A stretch of DNA of 64,000 nucleotides, from positions 4,278,001 to 4,342,000 of the forward strand of contig NZ_CP040812.1 in NCBI RefSeq assembly GCF_006159205.1, written 5' to 3'. The notes beneath the pieces are model-generated. The model searched no databases. It was not told the DNA's origin and saw only the letters and a list, made by a program, of their open reading frames with translations. Of the stretch, positions 23,640 through 33,851 are shown piece after piece. This stretch comes from Antarcticibacterium flavum (GTDB lineage: Bacteria; Bacteroidota; Bacteroidia; Flavobacteriales; Flavobacteriaceae). The translations under genes were made by a program, and so were the position numbers. How positions within the stretch are numbered: the stretch's first letter is position 1; every line of letters begins with the position of its first letter.

Positions 23640-26084
23640 TTAACTTTTGAAAATATTCCTCACATTATTGTAATCGAGATAATAAACGATCCTTAATGAG
23701 AGGTTTTGCCGCAAGGGTTCTCCAAGCAAATTTTCAAGGCTCTCAGTAAACCCAAGTCGGCTTTGATCATCCAGGTTAAACAAGGAGTTTCGATAAAGAA
23801 GAATGGCCTCGCTACCGGGGGCAAACTGCCAACGGTAGCTAAGATCAAAATTCCAGATGTTGAAGTTGGCATTGGGATCCTGCCGTGGAAGTATAGACGT
23901 AGGGGATAAATTCCCGTCTTCCTGCAACAATGTATATGTATCTTCCTCAAAAACAGCTGCCGACCAAAAATTCCTAAACCTTAAATTTATTCCCTGTTTT
24001 GTATTAAAGTTATAACTGGCTTCTATGGAATTTTCAATGCTCTCCATATTCCTGTTTCCAAAGATTATTTGTCGCGGTAAGAGACTCACGAAGCTGGGAC
24101 GGTTAATGGAATTATTATATCTAAAACCGTAAACCATGTTGAATCTGTCACTAATTCTAAACCTGGGGCTAATCCTTAAATTAAATTGGTCCCGGGGAGA
24201 ATCTATAAAATCCTGGAATCCAACTCTCATATCGAGCGCAAATCTCTTGCGATAGTCTGATGATATCCAGACATCCCCGCTAATATTTGGTTGATATCTC
24301 ACAAAGGTGCCTTCCCTTCTGGGTTCAAAGAAATCTTTAAATTCAGAATTGACCTCTGTGAACCCACCGAAGGCAAACCTGTTCCTTGTTATGGCAAAAA
24401 AGCTGCCTCCAACCCCGGTGCCTGTTGTAATATCTGGTTTATAACGTCGTAAATGATTACCATACAGCCTTATACTATAGCGGTTAAAGATGCCGGAAGG
24501 TTCAAAGATTTGATAAGAGGTATTCCAGTAGAAGTCATTGTAATTGTTTGTAAAATTTAAGCCCAGGTCATTTATATCATAGGTTTCATTTGCAAAATCA
24601 TGACTTACCCCATAACGTATTTTTCCTTTGGTCCTGTTCACTCCCAGGCTGGAAGCAAAGCCGGTTATATTTTGATGGGGGTGGTTCACGTTACTCATTT
24701 TGGCTTCCCCGGTAAAATTAAAAGAGTTACTGCGGTTAAAAACATCAAATAAGAACGCAGACACATTCCCATCCCTAAAATGCCCTTCCCTTGTAACATT
24801 TGTATTAATAAGGGTAAGAGAAGAATTTTGGTTGAACTGCTGGTCCAGCACAACAATATTATAATTGGCGAAGGGCTCTGTGACCCTTTGCCTGGTTTCT
24901 CTAGTAACAGTATCGAGATATACGGCTTTTTCCTCCCTGGTAATCGCATTAAAAAACCCGATTCCAAGGTCATTATTTGTTCGACCTGAAATCTTGAGCG
25001 CATTTATAAGTGCTGCTTCTTCAGGATTTTCAAGGATAACTTCATTATTGAGCCGCTCTCTTTGTGCAGCATTAAAACCAATTGGAGAATCTCCAATCCT
25101 CCTGGAGTAGAACAGGTTACCTTTGGTAAATAATTCAGTTCCTTCAGTAAAAAAAGCCCTGTTTTCTCCAAACTCCTGTTCGAAAGGGGTGAGGTTTAAT
25201 TCAACATTATCAAAAGCAGTTTGACCAAAATCGGGGATAAGGGTAGCATCAAGAGTAAATGCGTCACTTATACCATATTTAAAATCCATTCCTGCATTGA
25301 AATTGGTAAGGGTATTAGCGTTAAAATGGTCAACTTCTGCAGAGGTATATGGATAAAAACTTAAGCGTACAGGAGGTGTAATGTTCTTTATACCGGTAAG
25401 GTGACCTGTATACTGGCTGGCCTTTCCCACCGCTTTATTAACATAGTTCCATACGTAGTTTTCATTGAGGTAGGAGATTTGCCTACCCATTTGAATCCCC
25501 CATAATTGCTCCTCTTTTTTTGGAAACCTAAGTGCAGCATATGGTATTTTTATTTCGGCATTCCATCCATCCTCATCTATAGTAGCCGCGGCATCCCAAA
25601 CCACGTTATAATTGTAATCCTCGTTTTCTCCTGTCATTCGGGCATCTGCAATTGCCCCGGCAGAGGTTACAATGAAACGCGTTTGATTTTCGCCGTCGTT
25701 ATAAGTATTTATATCTATCAAAAAAAAGTCTGACTGCCCCAAATTGTCCCTTTGTGTAAACTGGCGAAAGATAGTTTGTGGAGCAACATCCCTCATTGAA
25801 GCTGCTATGTAAATAGCTTCATCATCATAAGCAATCTTTACGAAAGTTTTGTGGGTTTCCCTTTCCGGATTGCCATCTCCCGGTTCAATTTGAACAAAAT
25901 TCCCGGTGACCGGTATATCCTGCCAAATTTGGTCATCAAGCCGGCCATCTATTTGGGGCGCACCTTTAATGCGGGTAGCCTCGTATTTTTTAGGGGAAGT
26001 GGTCCTGCTTAAATTTTCCTCCTGGGATTGTATATTAAAACTTACTAATAATAAAAGTAGGGCAAGTAAGCTCTTTGAACTCAT
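23640..26084 (-). CDS. DUF5916 domain-containing outer-membrane protein with CBM9-like domain
   Basis: 814 residues. A signal peptide (SLLALLLLLVSFNIQSQ) is followed by a CBM9-like domain (about 35-230: IKGAPQIDGRLDDQIWQDIP, KIAYDDEAIYIAASM) and a long beta-strand region ending in an aromatic C-terminus, as in outer-membrane barrels (RIVYYLDYNNVRNIFKS). DUF5916 proteins are common in Bacteroidota and of unknown function; the CBM9-like part suggests binding of sugars or peptidoglycan at the surface. It is not a SusC homologue, since no plug or TonB box is seen. Confidence 0.87.
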   Translation of the reverse strand: MSSKSLLALLLLLVSFNIQSQEENLSRTTSPKKYEATRIKGAPQIDGRLDDQIWQDIPVTGNFVQIEPGDGNPERETHKTFVKIAYDDEAIYIAASMRDVAPQTIFRQFTQRDNLGQSDFFLIDINTYNDGENQTRFIVTSAGAIADARMTGENEDYNYNVVWDAAATIDEDGWNAEIKIPYAALRFPKKEEQLWGIQMGRQISYLNENYVWNYVNKAVGKASQYTGHLTGIKNITPPVRLSFYPYTSAEVDHFNANTLTNFNAGMDFKYGISDAFTLDATLIPDFGQTAFDNVELNLTPFEQEFGENRAFFTEGTELFTKGNLFYSRRIGDSPIGFNAAQRERLNNEVILENPEEAALINALKISGRTNNDLGIGFFNAITREEKAVYLDTVTRETRQRVTEPFANYNIVVLDQQFNQNSSLTLINTNVTREGHFRDGNVSAFLFDVFNRSNSFNFTGEAKMSNVNHPHQNITGFASSLGVNRTKGKIRYGVSHDFANETYDINDLGLNFTNNYNDFYWNTSYQIFEPSGIFNRYSIRLYGNHLRRYKPDITTGTGVGGSFFAITRNRFAFGGFTEVNSEFKDFFEPRREGTFVRYQPNISGDVWISSDYRKRFALDMRVGFQDFIDSPRDQFNLRISPRFRISDRFNMVYGFRYNNSINRPSFVSLLPRQIIFGNRNMESIENSIEASYNFNTKQGINLRFRNFWSAAVFEEDTYTLLQEDGNLSPTSILPRQDPNANFNIWNFDLSYRWQFAPGSEAILLYRNSLFNLDDQSRLGFTESLENLLGEPLRQNLSLRIVYYLDYNNVRNIFKS

Positions 26085-26225
26085 GAAAAGCTAATGAAAT
26101 TGTAAATAAAACTTAGGTTTGCAAGGTTACAAAAGAAATGTCTTAAATTGAATTTTGTGATGAGATTTATTTTAAAAGACGTAGTGTTTGTTTATTCGTT
26201 TTTGTAAATTGCTAAACAAAAAGAT

Positions 26226-26777
26226 ATGGAGAAAGAAAATTTAGAAATTGCTATCCTCGCAGGTGGTTGTTTTTGGTGTACTGAAGCAGTTTTTCAAAGA
26301 GTAGAAGGAGTAGAAGAAGTAGTGCCGGGGTTCACCGGGGGGCAAATAAAGAACCCCGCCTACCGCGAGATAATTACAGGAAGAACCGGCCACGCTGAAG
26401 CTATTGAGATACGTTTTGATCCCACGGTCATTACTTTCGAAGAGTTACTTTATATCTTCTTCAGCACTCATGATCCCACTACCCTTAACCGGCAGCAGTA
26501 TGATGTGGGTACTCAATACAGAAGCGCAATTTTTTACCAAAATGATGAGCAAAAGGAGGTAGCCACCAGGGTAATTGAAAAGATCGAGCAGGAGAAGATA
26601 TTTGATGACCGTATTGTTACAGAAGTAACCCAGGCCGGTCCATTTTACAAAGCAGAGCAGGAGCACCTGGATTATTATAATCGCAACAGAGAGCAGCGTT
26701 ATTGCCAGGCAATAATCGACCCCAAGATCAAAAAGTTAAAGGAGAAGTTCGCCAACAGGCTTAAATCAACTTTATAA
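26226..26777 (+). CDS. msrA: Peptide-methionine (S)-S-oxide reductase
   Basis: 183 residues. The catalytic cysteine is Cys15 in GGCFWCTEAVFQ, and family landmarks EVVPGFTGGQIKNPAYREI, GRTGHAEAIEIRFDP, FFSTHDPTTLNRQQYDVGTQ, and YRSAIFYQNDEQ follow. MsrA repairs S-sulfoxides of methionine in the cytoplasm using thioredoxin. A single MsrA domain without MsrB fusion. No signal peptide. It stands alone on this strand, with the small membrane protein gene next. Confidence 0.96.
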   Translation: MEKENLEIAILAGGCFWCTEAVFQRVEGVEEVVPGFTGGQIKNPAYREIITGRTGHAEAIEIRFDPTVITFEELLYIFFSTHDPTTLNRQQYDVGTQYRSAIFYQNDEQKEVATRVIEKIEQEKIFDDRIVTEVTQAGPFYKAEQEHLDYYNRNREQRYCQAIIDPKIKKLKEKFANRLKSTL

Positions 26778-26849
26778 GATTGATTATAAGAACTTTCCCA
26801 CCATATACTGGCATTTTTTTTGCTATACCTATACCGTAAATCGAAAAAT

Positions 26850-27152
26850 ATGAAAAACCTGAAAAATAAATTGTTGATCAAAGGGTTGGTTTATGATGCT
26901 ATAGGTATGGCGACTTACGCTGTTCCTGTTGTTGGTCCTTTTCTCGATCTTTTATGGGCGCCCTATGCTGCCAGGGTAATGACTGAAATGTATCCCGGTA
27001 AAAAAGGAAAACTGGCTTCTGTAATTGTATTTATTGAAGAGATCCTTCCAGGGACAGATATTATACCAACCTTTACTTTAATGTGGCTTTATACGTTCGT
27101 ATGGAAGAAGGAGCCCGCAAAGGAAATCATTGTGGAGGCTGAGGTTATTTAG
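26850..27152 (+). CDS. Small membrane protein of unknown function
   Basis: 100 residues from ATG 26850. Two hydrophobic stretches are seen: MATYAVPVVGPFLDLLWAPY and the C-terminal part after IVFIEEILPGTD (IIPTFTLMWLYTFVW). The phrase EEILPGTDIIPT resembles a loop found in several flavobacterial hypothetical proteins, but no function is known. A terminator-like hairpin lies 20 bases downstream. Confidence 0.65.
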   Translation: MKNLKNKLLIKGLVYDAIGMATYAVPVVGPFLDLLWAPYAARVMTEMYPGKKGKLASVIVFIEEILPGTDIIPTFTLMWLYTFVWKKEPAKEIIVEAEVI

Positions 27153-27172
27153 AAAAATATACAATTTGAAAT

Positions 27173-27209
27173 GAAAGGGAGGGGCAATTTTTGTCACCTC
27201 CTTTTTTTC
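27173..27209 (+). terminator. Probable terminator after the 26850 gene
   Basis: An imperfect stem of the type aaagggagg / cctccttt with a bulge is followed by a run of seven T. It is weaker than the other terminators here. Confidence 0.5.
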
Positions 27210-27379
27210 TGAAAAGTTTTGAAAATAAGGTGGATCCCAAGTGCAAATTTAGCATTCTCCAACAATGCGGTAAGACCTAATCCTCAGAATATTCTTAGGA
27301 ATGGGAAAGCTGTATGGCATATTTTTTCAGCAGGAATATCTTCGAGGGCATTAAATCTAAAGAAAAAGTTTCCAGGAAT

Positions 27380-27682
27380 TTAATTCAGAAAACGGGCAAA
27401 ACCCATGCGGCTCAGCATTTTCTTTTCAAATTGCCAGAAGAAGTTGAATTGCCCAAACAACCATCCAAAAGATACTAAAAGGACCTGGTAGATAGGAAAT
27501 ATGAGTACTAAACGCGCAAACCAGTAAAGAGCCCAGTGTGAACTCTCCTGGTAAATACCTAAAAAGTCACATAGCGGGCCTGCAAGCTTGGCAGAGGTTG
27601 AACCGGTTATGGCGAAAACAATAAGGATAAGGATTATTTGAAAATTCGAATCAATACCCCAACGCTGTTTCAATCTATTCAT
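27380..27682 (-). CDS. DUF6787-like small membrane protein
   Basis: 100 residues: LKQRWGIDSNFQIILILIVF opens with a Trp-Gly motif and helix 1, and WALYWFARLVLIFPIYQVLL forms helix 2, followed by FGWLFGQFNFFWQFEKKMLS. The pattern WGxxSNxQ...I(F)PxYQ...FGxLFGxFxFFxxFEKK fits the DUF6787 family, common in flavobacteria. Role unknown, probably inner membrane. It follows the lipoprotein gene on the same strand with a 43-base gap. Confidence 0.7.
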   Translation of the reverse strand: MNRLKQRWGIDSNFQIILILIVFAITGSTSAKLAGPLCDFLGIYQESSHWALYWFARLVLIFPIYQVLLVSFGWLFGQFNFFWQFEKKMLSRMGFARFLN

Positions 27683-27725
27683 ACTGCAAATATATTAATA
27701 TATGCCTGCAACAAAAAAATATCTT

Positions 27726-28154
27726 CTAAATTCTTGTTGGTACAGAAAACCGCTGATTGTATTCTCTCGAAAAAAATACGAAATAATTGTATAGCAGGTA
27801 ATTCACTTCATACCCGTAATCGATATCGGGTTCATAATTGATCTCCTGTACATAGAGATTGGGATTGAACTGCTGCGGGTTACGAACCCTCATGTTGTAA
27901 TCCTGCACAAGGAACCTGTTCTTATTTTCAAAATAAGTTTGAGAATAGTATCCCCTTGGCCGTGCTATACTGTTTATGAACAAATTAAAACCGGGTTCAA
28001 TTATAATGATCTCATATTCAAGGCTGTCATTAGCGATCCTCACGGTGTCATTGGCGGTCGCAGCTATTTCTTTTTTATTAAAATCGCGGTCACGGCTGGT
28101 ACCGCAACTATAGATCATAACTCCCAGGAATAGTAGATAGAGGAACTTTTTCAT
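27726..28154 (-). CDS. DUF6146-like lipoprotein
   Basis: 142 residues from ATG 28154. The lipobox is MIYSC with Cys17 (MKKFLYLLFLGVMIYSCGTS). The mature part includes DSLEYEIIIIEPGFNLFINS, ARPRGYYSQTYFENKN and YNMRVRNPQQFNPNLY, typical of DUF6146. This family occurs throughout Flavobacteriia, with no assigned function. An upstream in-frame start at 28175 would put seven residues before the signal and is rejected. Confidence 0.75.
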   Translation of the reverse strand: MKKFLYLLFLGVMIYSCGTSRDRDFNKKEIAATANDTVRIANDSLEYEIIIIEPGFNLFINSIARPRGYYSQTYFENKNRFLVQDYNMRVRNPQQFNPNLYVQEINYEPDIDYGYEVNYLLYNYFVFFSREYNQRFSVPTRI

Positions 28155-28193
28155 AGGTTCTAGTAATATTATCAAAAATAAGGAAATATAAGA

Positions 28194-28817
28194 TTATTTA
28201 CCTCCCAGCATTCCGCCAAGGATCCCACCATCCTTTTTTCCTGTTTTGCCACCTCCAAGGATCATACCTTTTACATCATTTATGATATTAATATCACCTT
28301 TATTATCAAGAAGGGTTTCAATAAGCGAATCATCAAATTTACCGGAAGAGCCAAGGACAGAGGATATTAGATTTTCAAGACCAGGTTCCTCAACTTTTTC
28401 TTTTCTCTTCTGGCTGGCCAAAACACTAAGAAGTAAAGGAGCCAGCATTTTGGTAATTTCTGCCGCATTGGAATTTTTCATTCCCATTGTTGTGGCAACG
28501 GTGGAGATTATATTATTTTGGTTCTCTCCAAGGATATGGTTTAAGATCTTACCGCCCTCACTGGTCATTTCCTGCGGATCTATGTTTTCCAAATTTTCAA
28601 GATACTCTTCCCCATGTTTTTCTTCATTGAGAGCCCTGTTAAGACTATTTTTTCCTTCAGCAGAACTTATATTGCGCTTCATAGCCCCCAGCAGCAAGGG
28701 TAAGGCAATCCCAATGACCCCTGTCACTTTCTCTTTGCTTTCTCCCGTTCTTTCGCTTGCTTTGGTGATGAGTTCTTTCCCCTTTTGTGTATTTAACAGG
28801 TCAAGTATAGATGCCAT
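28194..28817 (-). CDS. DUF937 domain-containing protein
   Basis: A 207-residue protein with the DUF937 layout: MASILDLLNTQKGKELITKA, then GIALPLLLGAMKRN and a central helix-rich region, with MLAPLLLSVLASQKR. The C-terminus is glycine/lysine-rich (GGGKTGKKDGGILGGMLGG). DUF937 proteins are cytoplasmic helical bundles of unknown function that occur in many bacteria. It stands alone between the lipoprotein gene and serA. Ends 39 bases before the lipoprotein start. Confidence 0.82.
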   Translation of the reverse strand: MASILDLLNTQKGKELITKASERTGESKEKVTGVIGIALPLLLGAMKRNISSAEGKNSLNRALNEEKHGEEYLENLENIDPQEMTSEGGKILNHILGENQNNIISTVATTMGMKNSNAAEITKMLAPLLLSVLASQKRKEKVEEPGLENLISSVLGSSGKFDDSLIETLLDNKGDINIINDVKGMILGGGKTGKKDGGILGGMLGGK

Positions 28818-28871
28818 AACTTTTTGTTTTCAAGTTACGACATTAAGAAAAGGGGTATTCTAAAATTAATG

Positions 28872-28905
28872 ATAAAAAAAATGCCCCGGGGGATCCGGAG
28901 CATTA
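28872..28905 (-). terminator. Terminator downstream of serA
   Basis: On the minus strand aatgctccgg / ccggggcatt pairs with one mismatch, then a T run follows (complement of 28872-28880). It lies about 20 bases past the stop of serA. Confidence 0.7.
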
Positions 28906-28923
28906 TGAATTAAAATTGAAGTT

Positions 28924-29892
28924 TTAAACTTTTTCCTTCTTAAGGATAGCTATAATTTGATCTGCCAGTTCCATCCCAATGCGATCCTGTGCCTCAAGGG
29001 TTGCTGCCCCAATATGCGGGGAGAGGGAGATCCTCTGGTCCATTAAAACTTTTAAAGCAGGAGTTGGTTCATTCTCGAAAACATCTAAACCAGCAAAGGA
29101 AACTTTACCGGTAGCCAGTGCTTCCAAAAGTGCCGGCTCATCAATTACCCCACCCCGGGAAGTATTGATGATACCCACCCCATCTTTCATTTGAGAAATT
29201 TCTTCTTTGCCTATAATAGGTTTTTTTTGAGCGGGAACGTGAAGGGATATAAAGTCTGAATGTTTAATGAGCTCCTCTACAGGCTCTGTCTTCACCGGTA
29301 TTTTCACAACTTGATCATTGTAAAAGGAGAGGGTAATCTCCCTTTCTCCCTCTTCACTATCACTTGCAATTACTTTCATTCCAATTCCTAAGGCCAGCTT
29401 TGCCACTTCTTTCCCAATGCGGCCCATGCCTATTATACCAAGGGTCTTGTTCCTAAGCTCTGTACCTCCCGAATAATTTTTTTTAAGGGCCTTGAATTGT
29501 GAATCCCCACTCAAAGGCATATTACGGTTTGCATCATAAAGATATCTTACCCCTCCAAAAAGATGTGCAAAAACAAGTTCTGCAACAGAAGCTGAACTTG
29601 CAGCAGGAGTATTTATAACTTGAAGGCCTTTTTCCCTGGCATATTTTAGGTCTATATTGTCCATTCCTACTCCTGCACGCCCTATGATCTTTAGAGTAGG
29701 GCAGGAGTCAATTAGATCTTTTCTTACCGTGGTGGCACTACGTACCAGGAGCACATCAATTTTTTCCTCTTTAATGAATGATGCCAGCTGTTCCTGGGCT
29801 ACTTTTGTGTTTATTACTTCAAAACCGGCATTCTTAAGAGTTTCCTCTCCGCTTTGGGAAATGCCATCATTAGCCAATATTTTCATTTTCAT
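28924..29892 (-). CDS. serA: D-3-phosphoglycerate dehydrogenase-like D-2-hydroxyacid dehydrogenase
   Basis: 322 residues. NAD-binding motif GIIGMGRIGKEVAK, substrate motif IIGRAGVGMDNID, the active-site arginine in INTSRGGVIDE and the proton-relay histidine in SLSPHIGAATLEAQ. It lacks the C-terminal ACT domain, as in many bacterial short-form SerA enzymes, so end-product inhibition by serine is not expected through ACT. It converts 3-phosphoglycerate to phosphohydroxypyruvate. The 17-base gap after serC on the same strand points to one serine-biosynthesis operon. Confidence 0.9.
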   Translation of the reverse strand: MKMKILANDGISQSGEETLKNAGFEVINTKVAQEQLASFIKEEKIDVLLVRSATTVRKDLIDSCPTLKIIGRAGVGMDNIDLKYAREKGLQVINTPAASSASVAELVFAHLFGGVRYLYDANRNMPLSGDSQFKALKKNYSGGTELRNKTLGIIGMGRIGKEVAKLALGIGMKVIASDSEEGEREITLSFYNDQVVKIPVKTEPVEELIKHSDFISLHVPAQKKPIIGKEEISQMKDGVGIINTSRGGVIDEPALLEALATGKVSFAGLDVFENEPTPALKVLMDQRISLSPHIGAATLEAQDRIGMELADQIIAILKKEKV

Positions 29893-29909
29893 ATCTTTCA
29901 GGATTCGTT

Positions 29910-30974
29910 TTAAGCTTTACGTTCCAGGTCACTCATAACATCTACCAGGATCTGTACACTTTCCAAAGGCAGTGCATTATACATAGAAGCCCTGTAACCT
30001 CCAACGCTGCGATGGCCATTCAAACCATTTATTCCCGCATCTTTCCACATTTTATCAAATTCGTCTTTTAAAGAGTCTTTTGTCAAATTAAATGTGGCAT
30101 TCATTATAGACCTGTCTTCCTTTGCTGTAAAACCTTTAAATAAAGGGTTTATATCTATTTCAGAATAAAGCAGCTGCGCTTTTTTCTCATTTTGTTCTTC
30201 TATAGCCTTAATACCTCCCTGCTCTTTTAACCATCTCATTGTAAGTAATGATACATATACCGCATAAACTGCAGGAGTATTGAACATACTATCTTTACCT
30301 ATATGCACTTTGTAATCCATCATAGAAGGGATCTTCCTGCTTACTTCCCCCAAAATATCCTCCTTGATAATAACAAGTGTGGTTCCTGCAGGCCCCATAT
30401 TCTTTTGTGCTCCTGCATAAATAAGGTCAAATTTGCTAAAGTCCAGTTGGCGTGAAAATATATCACTGCTCATATCACAAACAACAGGAACTGCTGTTTT
30501 GGGAAATTTCTTCATTTGAGTTCCAAAGATGGTATTGTTACTGGTACAGTGAAAATAATCAACATCACCTGGCACATCATATTTCTTTGGGATATAGCTA
30601 AAGTTCTTATCTTCAGATGAGCCTACTACCTGTACCTCGCCAAATAATTTGGCCTCTTTTATAGCTTTTGAAGCCCACGTCCCGGAATTGAGATAAGCTG
30701 CTTTCTTTTCCAAAAGGTTGTAAGCCACCATAAGAAATTGCATACTGGCACCTCCCTGCAGGAATAAGGCTTTGTAGCCTTTGTTCTCCAATCCCAGTAA
30801 CTCCAGGGAGAGACTTCTTGCTTCTTCCATAACATCAACGAAATCTTTACTTCGATGAGATATTTCCAGAATTGATAAACCAGAGTTATTGTAATCTAAG
30901 ATGGCTTGTGAGGCCTCTTTAAAGACTTCCTGCGGCAGGATACACGGCCCTGCGCTATAATTGTGTTTTTTCAT
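29910..30974 (-). CDS. serC: Phosphoserine aminotransferase
   Basis: A 354-residue PLP enzyme. Landmarks are HNYSAGPCILPQEVFKEA at the N-terminus, SGLSILEISHRSKDF, LFLQGGASMQF, DMSSDIFSR, the PLP lysine in LIYAGAQKNMGPAGTT, and NGLNGHRSVGGYRASMYNA at the C-terminus. It transaminates phosphohydroxypyruvate to phosphoserine and also works in vitamin B6 synthesis in many bacteria. It directly precedes serA on the same strand. Confidence 0.97.
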   Translation of the reverse strand: MKKHNYSAGPCILPQEVFKEASQAILDYNNSGLSILEISHRSKDFVDVMEEARSLSLELLGLENKGYKALFLQGGASMQFLMVAYNLLEKKAAYLNSGTWASKAIKEAKLFGEVQVVGSSEDKNFSYIPKKYDVPGDVDYFHCTSNNTIFGTQMKKFPKTAVPVVCDMSSDIFSRQLDFSKFDLIYAGAQKNMGPAGTTLVIIKEDILGEVSRKIPSMMDYKVHIGKDSMFNTPAVYAVYVSLLTMRWLKEQGGIKAIEEQNEKKAQLLYSEIDINPLFKGFTAKEDRSIMNATFNLTKDSLKDEFDKMWKDAGINGLNGHRSVGGYRASMYNALPLESVQILVDVMSDLERKA

Positions 30975-31128
30975 AAAGCTTGTATTTGAACAAAGATGCT
31001 AAAACTAGCCAGAATTTTATGTTAGTAAATGATTAAATAGTCCCCCACAAGTTACAAAAGTGGGAAGTCAAATAAAAATAGATTTATGGATGTGTAGGCG
31101 GTTGCCACAAACAAACGTAAGTAAGTAC

Positions 31129-32187
31129 TTATAGGCTTCTTAAAAATGCCAGGGTATCTACATTGTCTGCATAATCCCATAAAGCAGGTAGTTGAGTTTG
31201 CCCAAAATTCACATTTTTGGGTTCATAACCTCCGGTAACCACGCATTGTAAATTTTCCTTATTGAGGCCCAGGTTTTTCTCCAATTGCTCCCTGCCGGAA
31301 TAGGTCTCATAGAATACACTGCCAATTGGCGACCCAAAACCCGGATCTTCTTTCAGGATCAAAAAGCCATTATCAAGAAACTTAAATTTGCTCATGAGAT
31401 AAACAGCCTTGTTATAATCATAATTATTGGCATATTTGGCGTGGTCCAGTAACCGCTCCCAGGTTGATAAAGCTTTATAGAAAGAATCAAAGTCATATCC
31501 CTGCGGAACATATAATTTTGAAACATTCCTGCACCCCAAACCAAAGTATCTGAAAATATCCTCTCCAAGCGCCTCCAGTTCTTCCCTGCTCTCGTTGCCG
31601 GTAAGAACAGCGACAGAATTGCGGTTCTTCCTTATTATTGAAGGTTTTCCTTTGAAATAATATTCAAAATATCTCGCAGTATTATTGCTGCCCGTTGCGA
31701 TCACAGCATCAAAATGGGGTAAACGATCCTCTGTAAAATTTATCTTGTCTTTATATGCAGGTTCCACTAAACTCAGAAATCTCGCTATTAACGGCAGGAA
31801 TTTTTTATCATTGGAAGATTGCTTTACGATCAATTTATGACCGGATATCAAAACCGAAAGAAAATCGTGAAAACCTACCATGGGAATATTCCCTGCCATT
31901 ATTATTGCAACAGTCTTATCGCTTTCATTTTCAAAATTATAGGAGGAAATCCAGGTGTCAAGATTTTCCTTAGTAAGAGCACTGCTCCATTGCTCAAGCG
32001 AAAAAAGTACATTTTCCCGGGTGAACCAGCCGTTGTAATGAACAGCCATATTTATTTGCTCCTCAAAATCCTGCTCTAAAGCAGTATAAGCAGGGTTTTG
32101 ATTGTCAAGCTTCAAACCTTGATTTGTAAACCGGCCCAAAAACTTTCCAAGTTCGGTGAAATGTGATTTTCGCTGCTGTATTGTCAT
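31129..32187 (-). CDS. LuxC-like acyl-CoA reductase
   Basis: 352 residues of the LuxC/ALDH superfamily. Visible: NFENESDKTVAIIMAGNIP, VGFHDFLSVLISGHKLIVK, FDAVIATGSNNTARYFEYYF, SIIRKNRNSVAVLTG and the catalytic Cys in FGLGCRNVSKLYVPQGYDF. Classical LuxC is about 480 residues and feeds aldehyde to luciferase; no luxA/B or luxD is nearby, so luminescence is not implied. The short form is seen in many Bacteroidota beside serC and a ferredoxin. An acyl-CoA or acyl-phosphate reductase role is inferred. Confidence 0.8.
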   Translation of the reverse strand: MTIQQRKSHFTELGKFLGRFTNQGLKLDNQNPAYTALEQDFEEQINMAVHYNGWFTRENVLFSLEQWSSALTKENLDTWISSYNFENESDKTVAIIMAGNIPMVGFHDFLSVLISGHKLIVKQSSNDKKFLPLIARFLSLVEPAYKDKINFTEDRLPHFDAVIATGSNNTARYFEYYFKGKPSIIRKNRNSVAVLTGNESREELEALGEDIFRYFGLGCRNVSKLYVPQGYDFDSFYKALSTWERLLDHAKYANNYDYNKAVYLMSKFKFLDNGFLILKEDPGFGSPIGSVFYETYSGREQLEKNLGLNKENLQCVVTGGYEPKNVNFGQTQLPALWDYADNVDTLAFLRSL

Positions 32188-32268
32188 CGGGCTAATTTGG
32201 TTATGAATTGATTTGGCTTTAAATTTGTGGGCGAAATTAAAAGTTATTGATCAAACTTTCGACTATAA

Positions 32269-32688
<420 letters not shown>

Positions 32689-32721
32689 TTTCATTGGAAT
32701 AACATAACCTACATCAAATAA

Positions 32722-32756
32722 GGAATCCCGCCATACCGGCGGGATTTTATTTTTTA
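32722..32756 (+). terminator. Terminator after the ferredoxin gene
   Basis: The stem aatcccgcc / ggcgggatt with a 5-base loop is followed by a T-rich tract on the plus strand. The tract abuts the stop of the convergent AraC gene. Confidence 0.8.
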
Positions 32757-33632
32757 GCTGATAAGGTATTTTAACTCATTCCTGTAAGTAGAAGGAGTCT
32801 TACCGGTATACTTTTTAAACTGCCTGTTAAAATGACTAAAGTTATTAAAGCCGCTGTCAAAGCAAACATCAAGAATACTAATTTGTTTTTCATGAAGTAA
32901 TTTAGCTGCGTGTGCCAGCCGGTACTCGTTGACAAATTGTATAAAGGTCTTTCCGGTTATTTTTTTGAAATACCTGCAAAATGATTGCTCGGTCATACTT
33001 ACCATGTTTGCTACTTCCTCCAGGGATATTTGCCGGTGAAATTCCTCCTTGACAAAATTAAAAATGATATTGATGCGGTTATTATCCTGCAGTTCGGCTT
33101 CGAGGATATAGCCGCGGGCATTGAGTATAGTATAATTCTCAGCTTCTTCCAGCATTTTTAGGATATTAAGTAACCCAAGAAGGCGGTCATAGTGGTCCTT
33201 ATCTTTTAATTCCTCTATAGCACCACCAATAATCCGCTTTTCACTGCCGTGATAAACTATTCCCATTTTTGCACTTTCCAGTAAAGATTGCACATTGCGC
33301 ATCTCTGGAATTTCAAAGAAGGAAGAGCCAAGGAAATCTGGTTTCATTTGAATAACAGTTTCACATTCATTCCGGCTTAAACCATCAGTAAAACCACAGT
33401 GAGGTAAATTTGATCCTATAAGAATAAGATCTCCCTTACGAAAATAAGACACATGGCTTCCAATTTGTCTTTTCCCCGAGCCGCCATTCACATACACGAG
33501 TTCGATCTCGGGATGATAATGCCAGAAAGTGTGATTTTTATTTTGATGTGTTCTGGTATATGTGCGATAAGAAAAGGAACTTCCAAAAGCGGGTTCCACC
33601 TTTTCAAATGTTGGTTTTATAGAATTCTTCAT
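32754..33632 (-). CDS. AraC-family transcriptional regulator with N-terminal cupin
   Basis: 292 residues from ATG 33632 (in-frame starts at 33638 and 33689 also exist). The N-terminal cupin-like sensor shows FWHYHPEIELVYVNGGSG and GDLILIGSNLPHCG. The C-terminal double helix-turn-helix shows ISLEEVANMVSMTEQSFCRY and ISILDVCFDSGFNNFSHFNR, and ends KKYTGKTPSTYRNE. AraC regulators with this cupin arrangement usually control sugar or stress genes; the target is not evident from its neighbours, a ferredoxin and a small secreted protein. Confidence 0.9.
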   Translation of the reverse strand: MKNSIKPTFEKVEPAFGSSFSYRTYTRTHQNKNHTFWHYHPEIELVYVNGGSGKRQIGSHVSYFRKGDLILIGSNLPHCGFTDGLSRNECETVIQMKPDFLGSSFFEIPEMRNVQSLLESAKMGIVYHGSEKRIIGGAIEELKDKDHYDRLLGLLNILKMLEEAENYTILNARGYILEAELQDNNRINIIFNFVKEEFHRQISLEEVANMVSMTEQSFCRYFKKITGKTFIQFVNEYRLAHAAKLLHEKQISILDVCFDSGFNNFSHFNRQFKKYTGKTPSTYRNELKYLIS

Positions 33633-33851
33633 GTTCATTTTGTTTAGCTTAGGAAAATGTAATGAAGTCATGGGTGTTCCTTGTTTCACTTCTTATCCTA
33701 AAAATATACTATTTTATCATATACATATAATTCTATTGTATATAAGGTTAAAATTGAGCATTTATAGGGTTATTTAGAGTTTAAAATTGCCGGCTTTCAG
33801 GTTTAAGTTTGTATTGTAATTATTATAGTATTAACCTAAAAGCTGAAGATT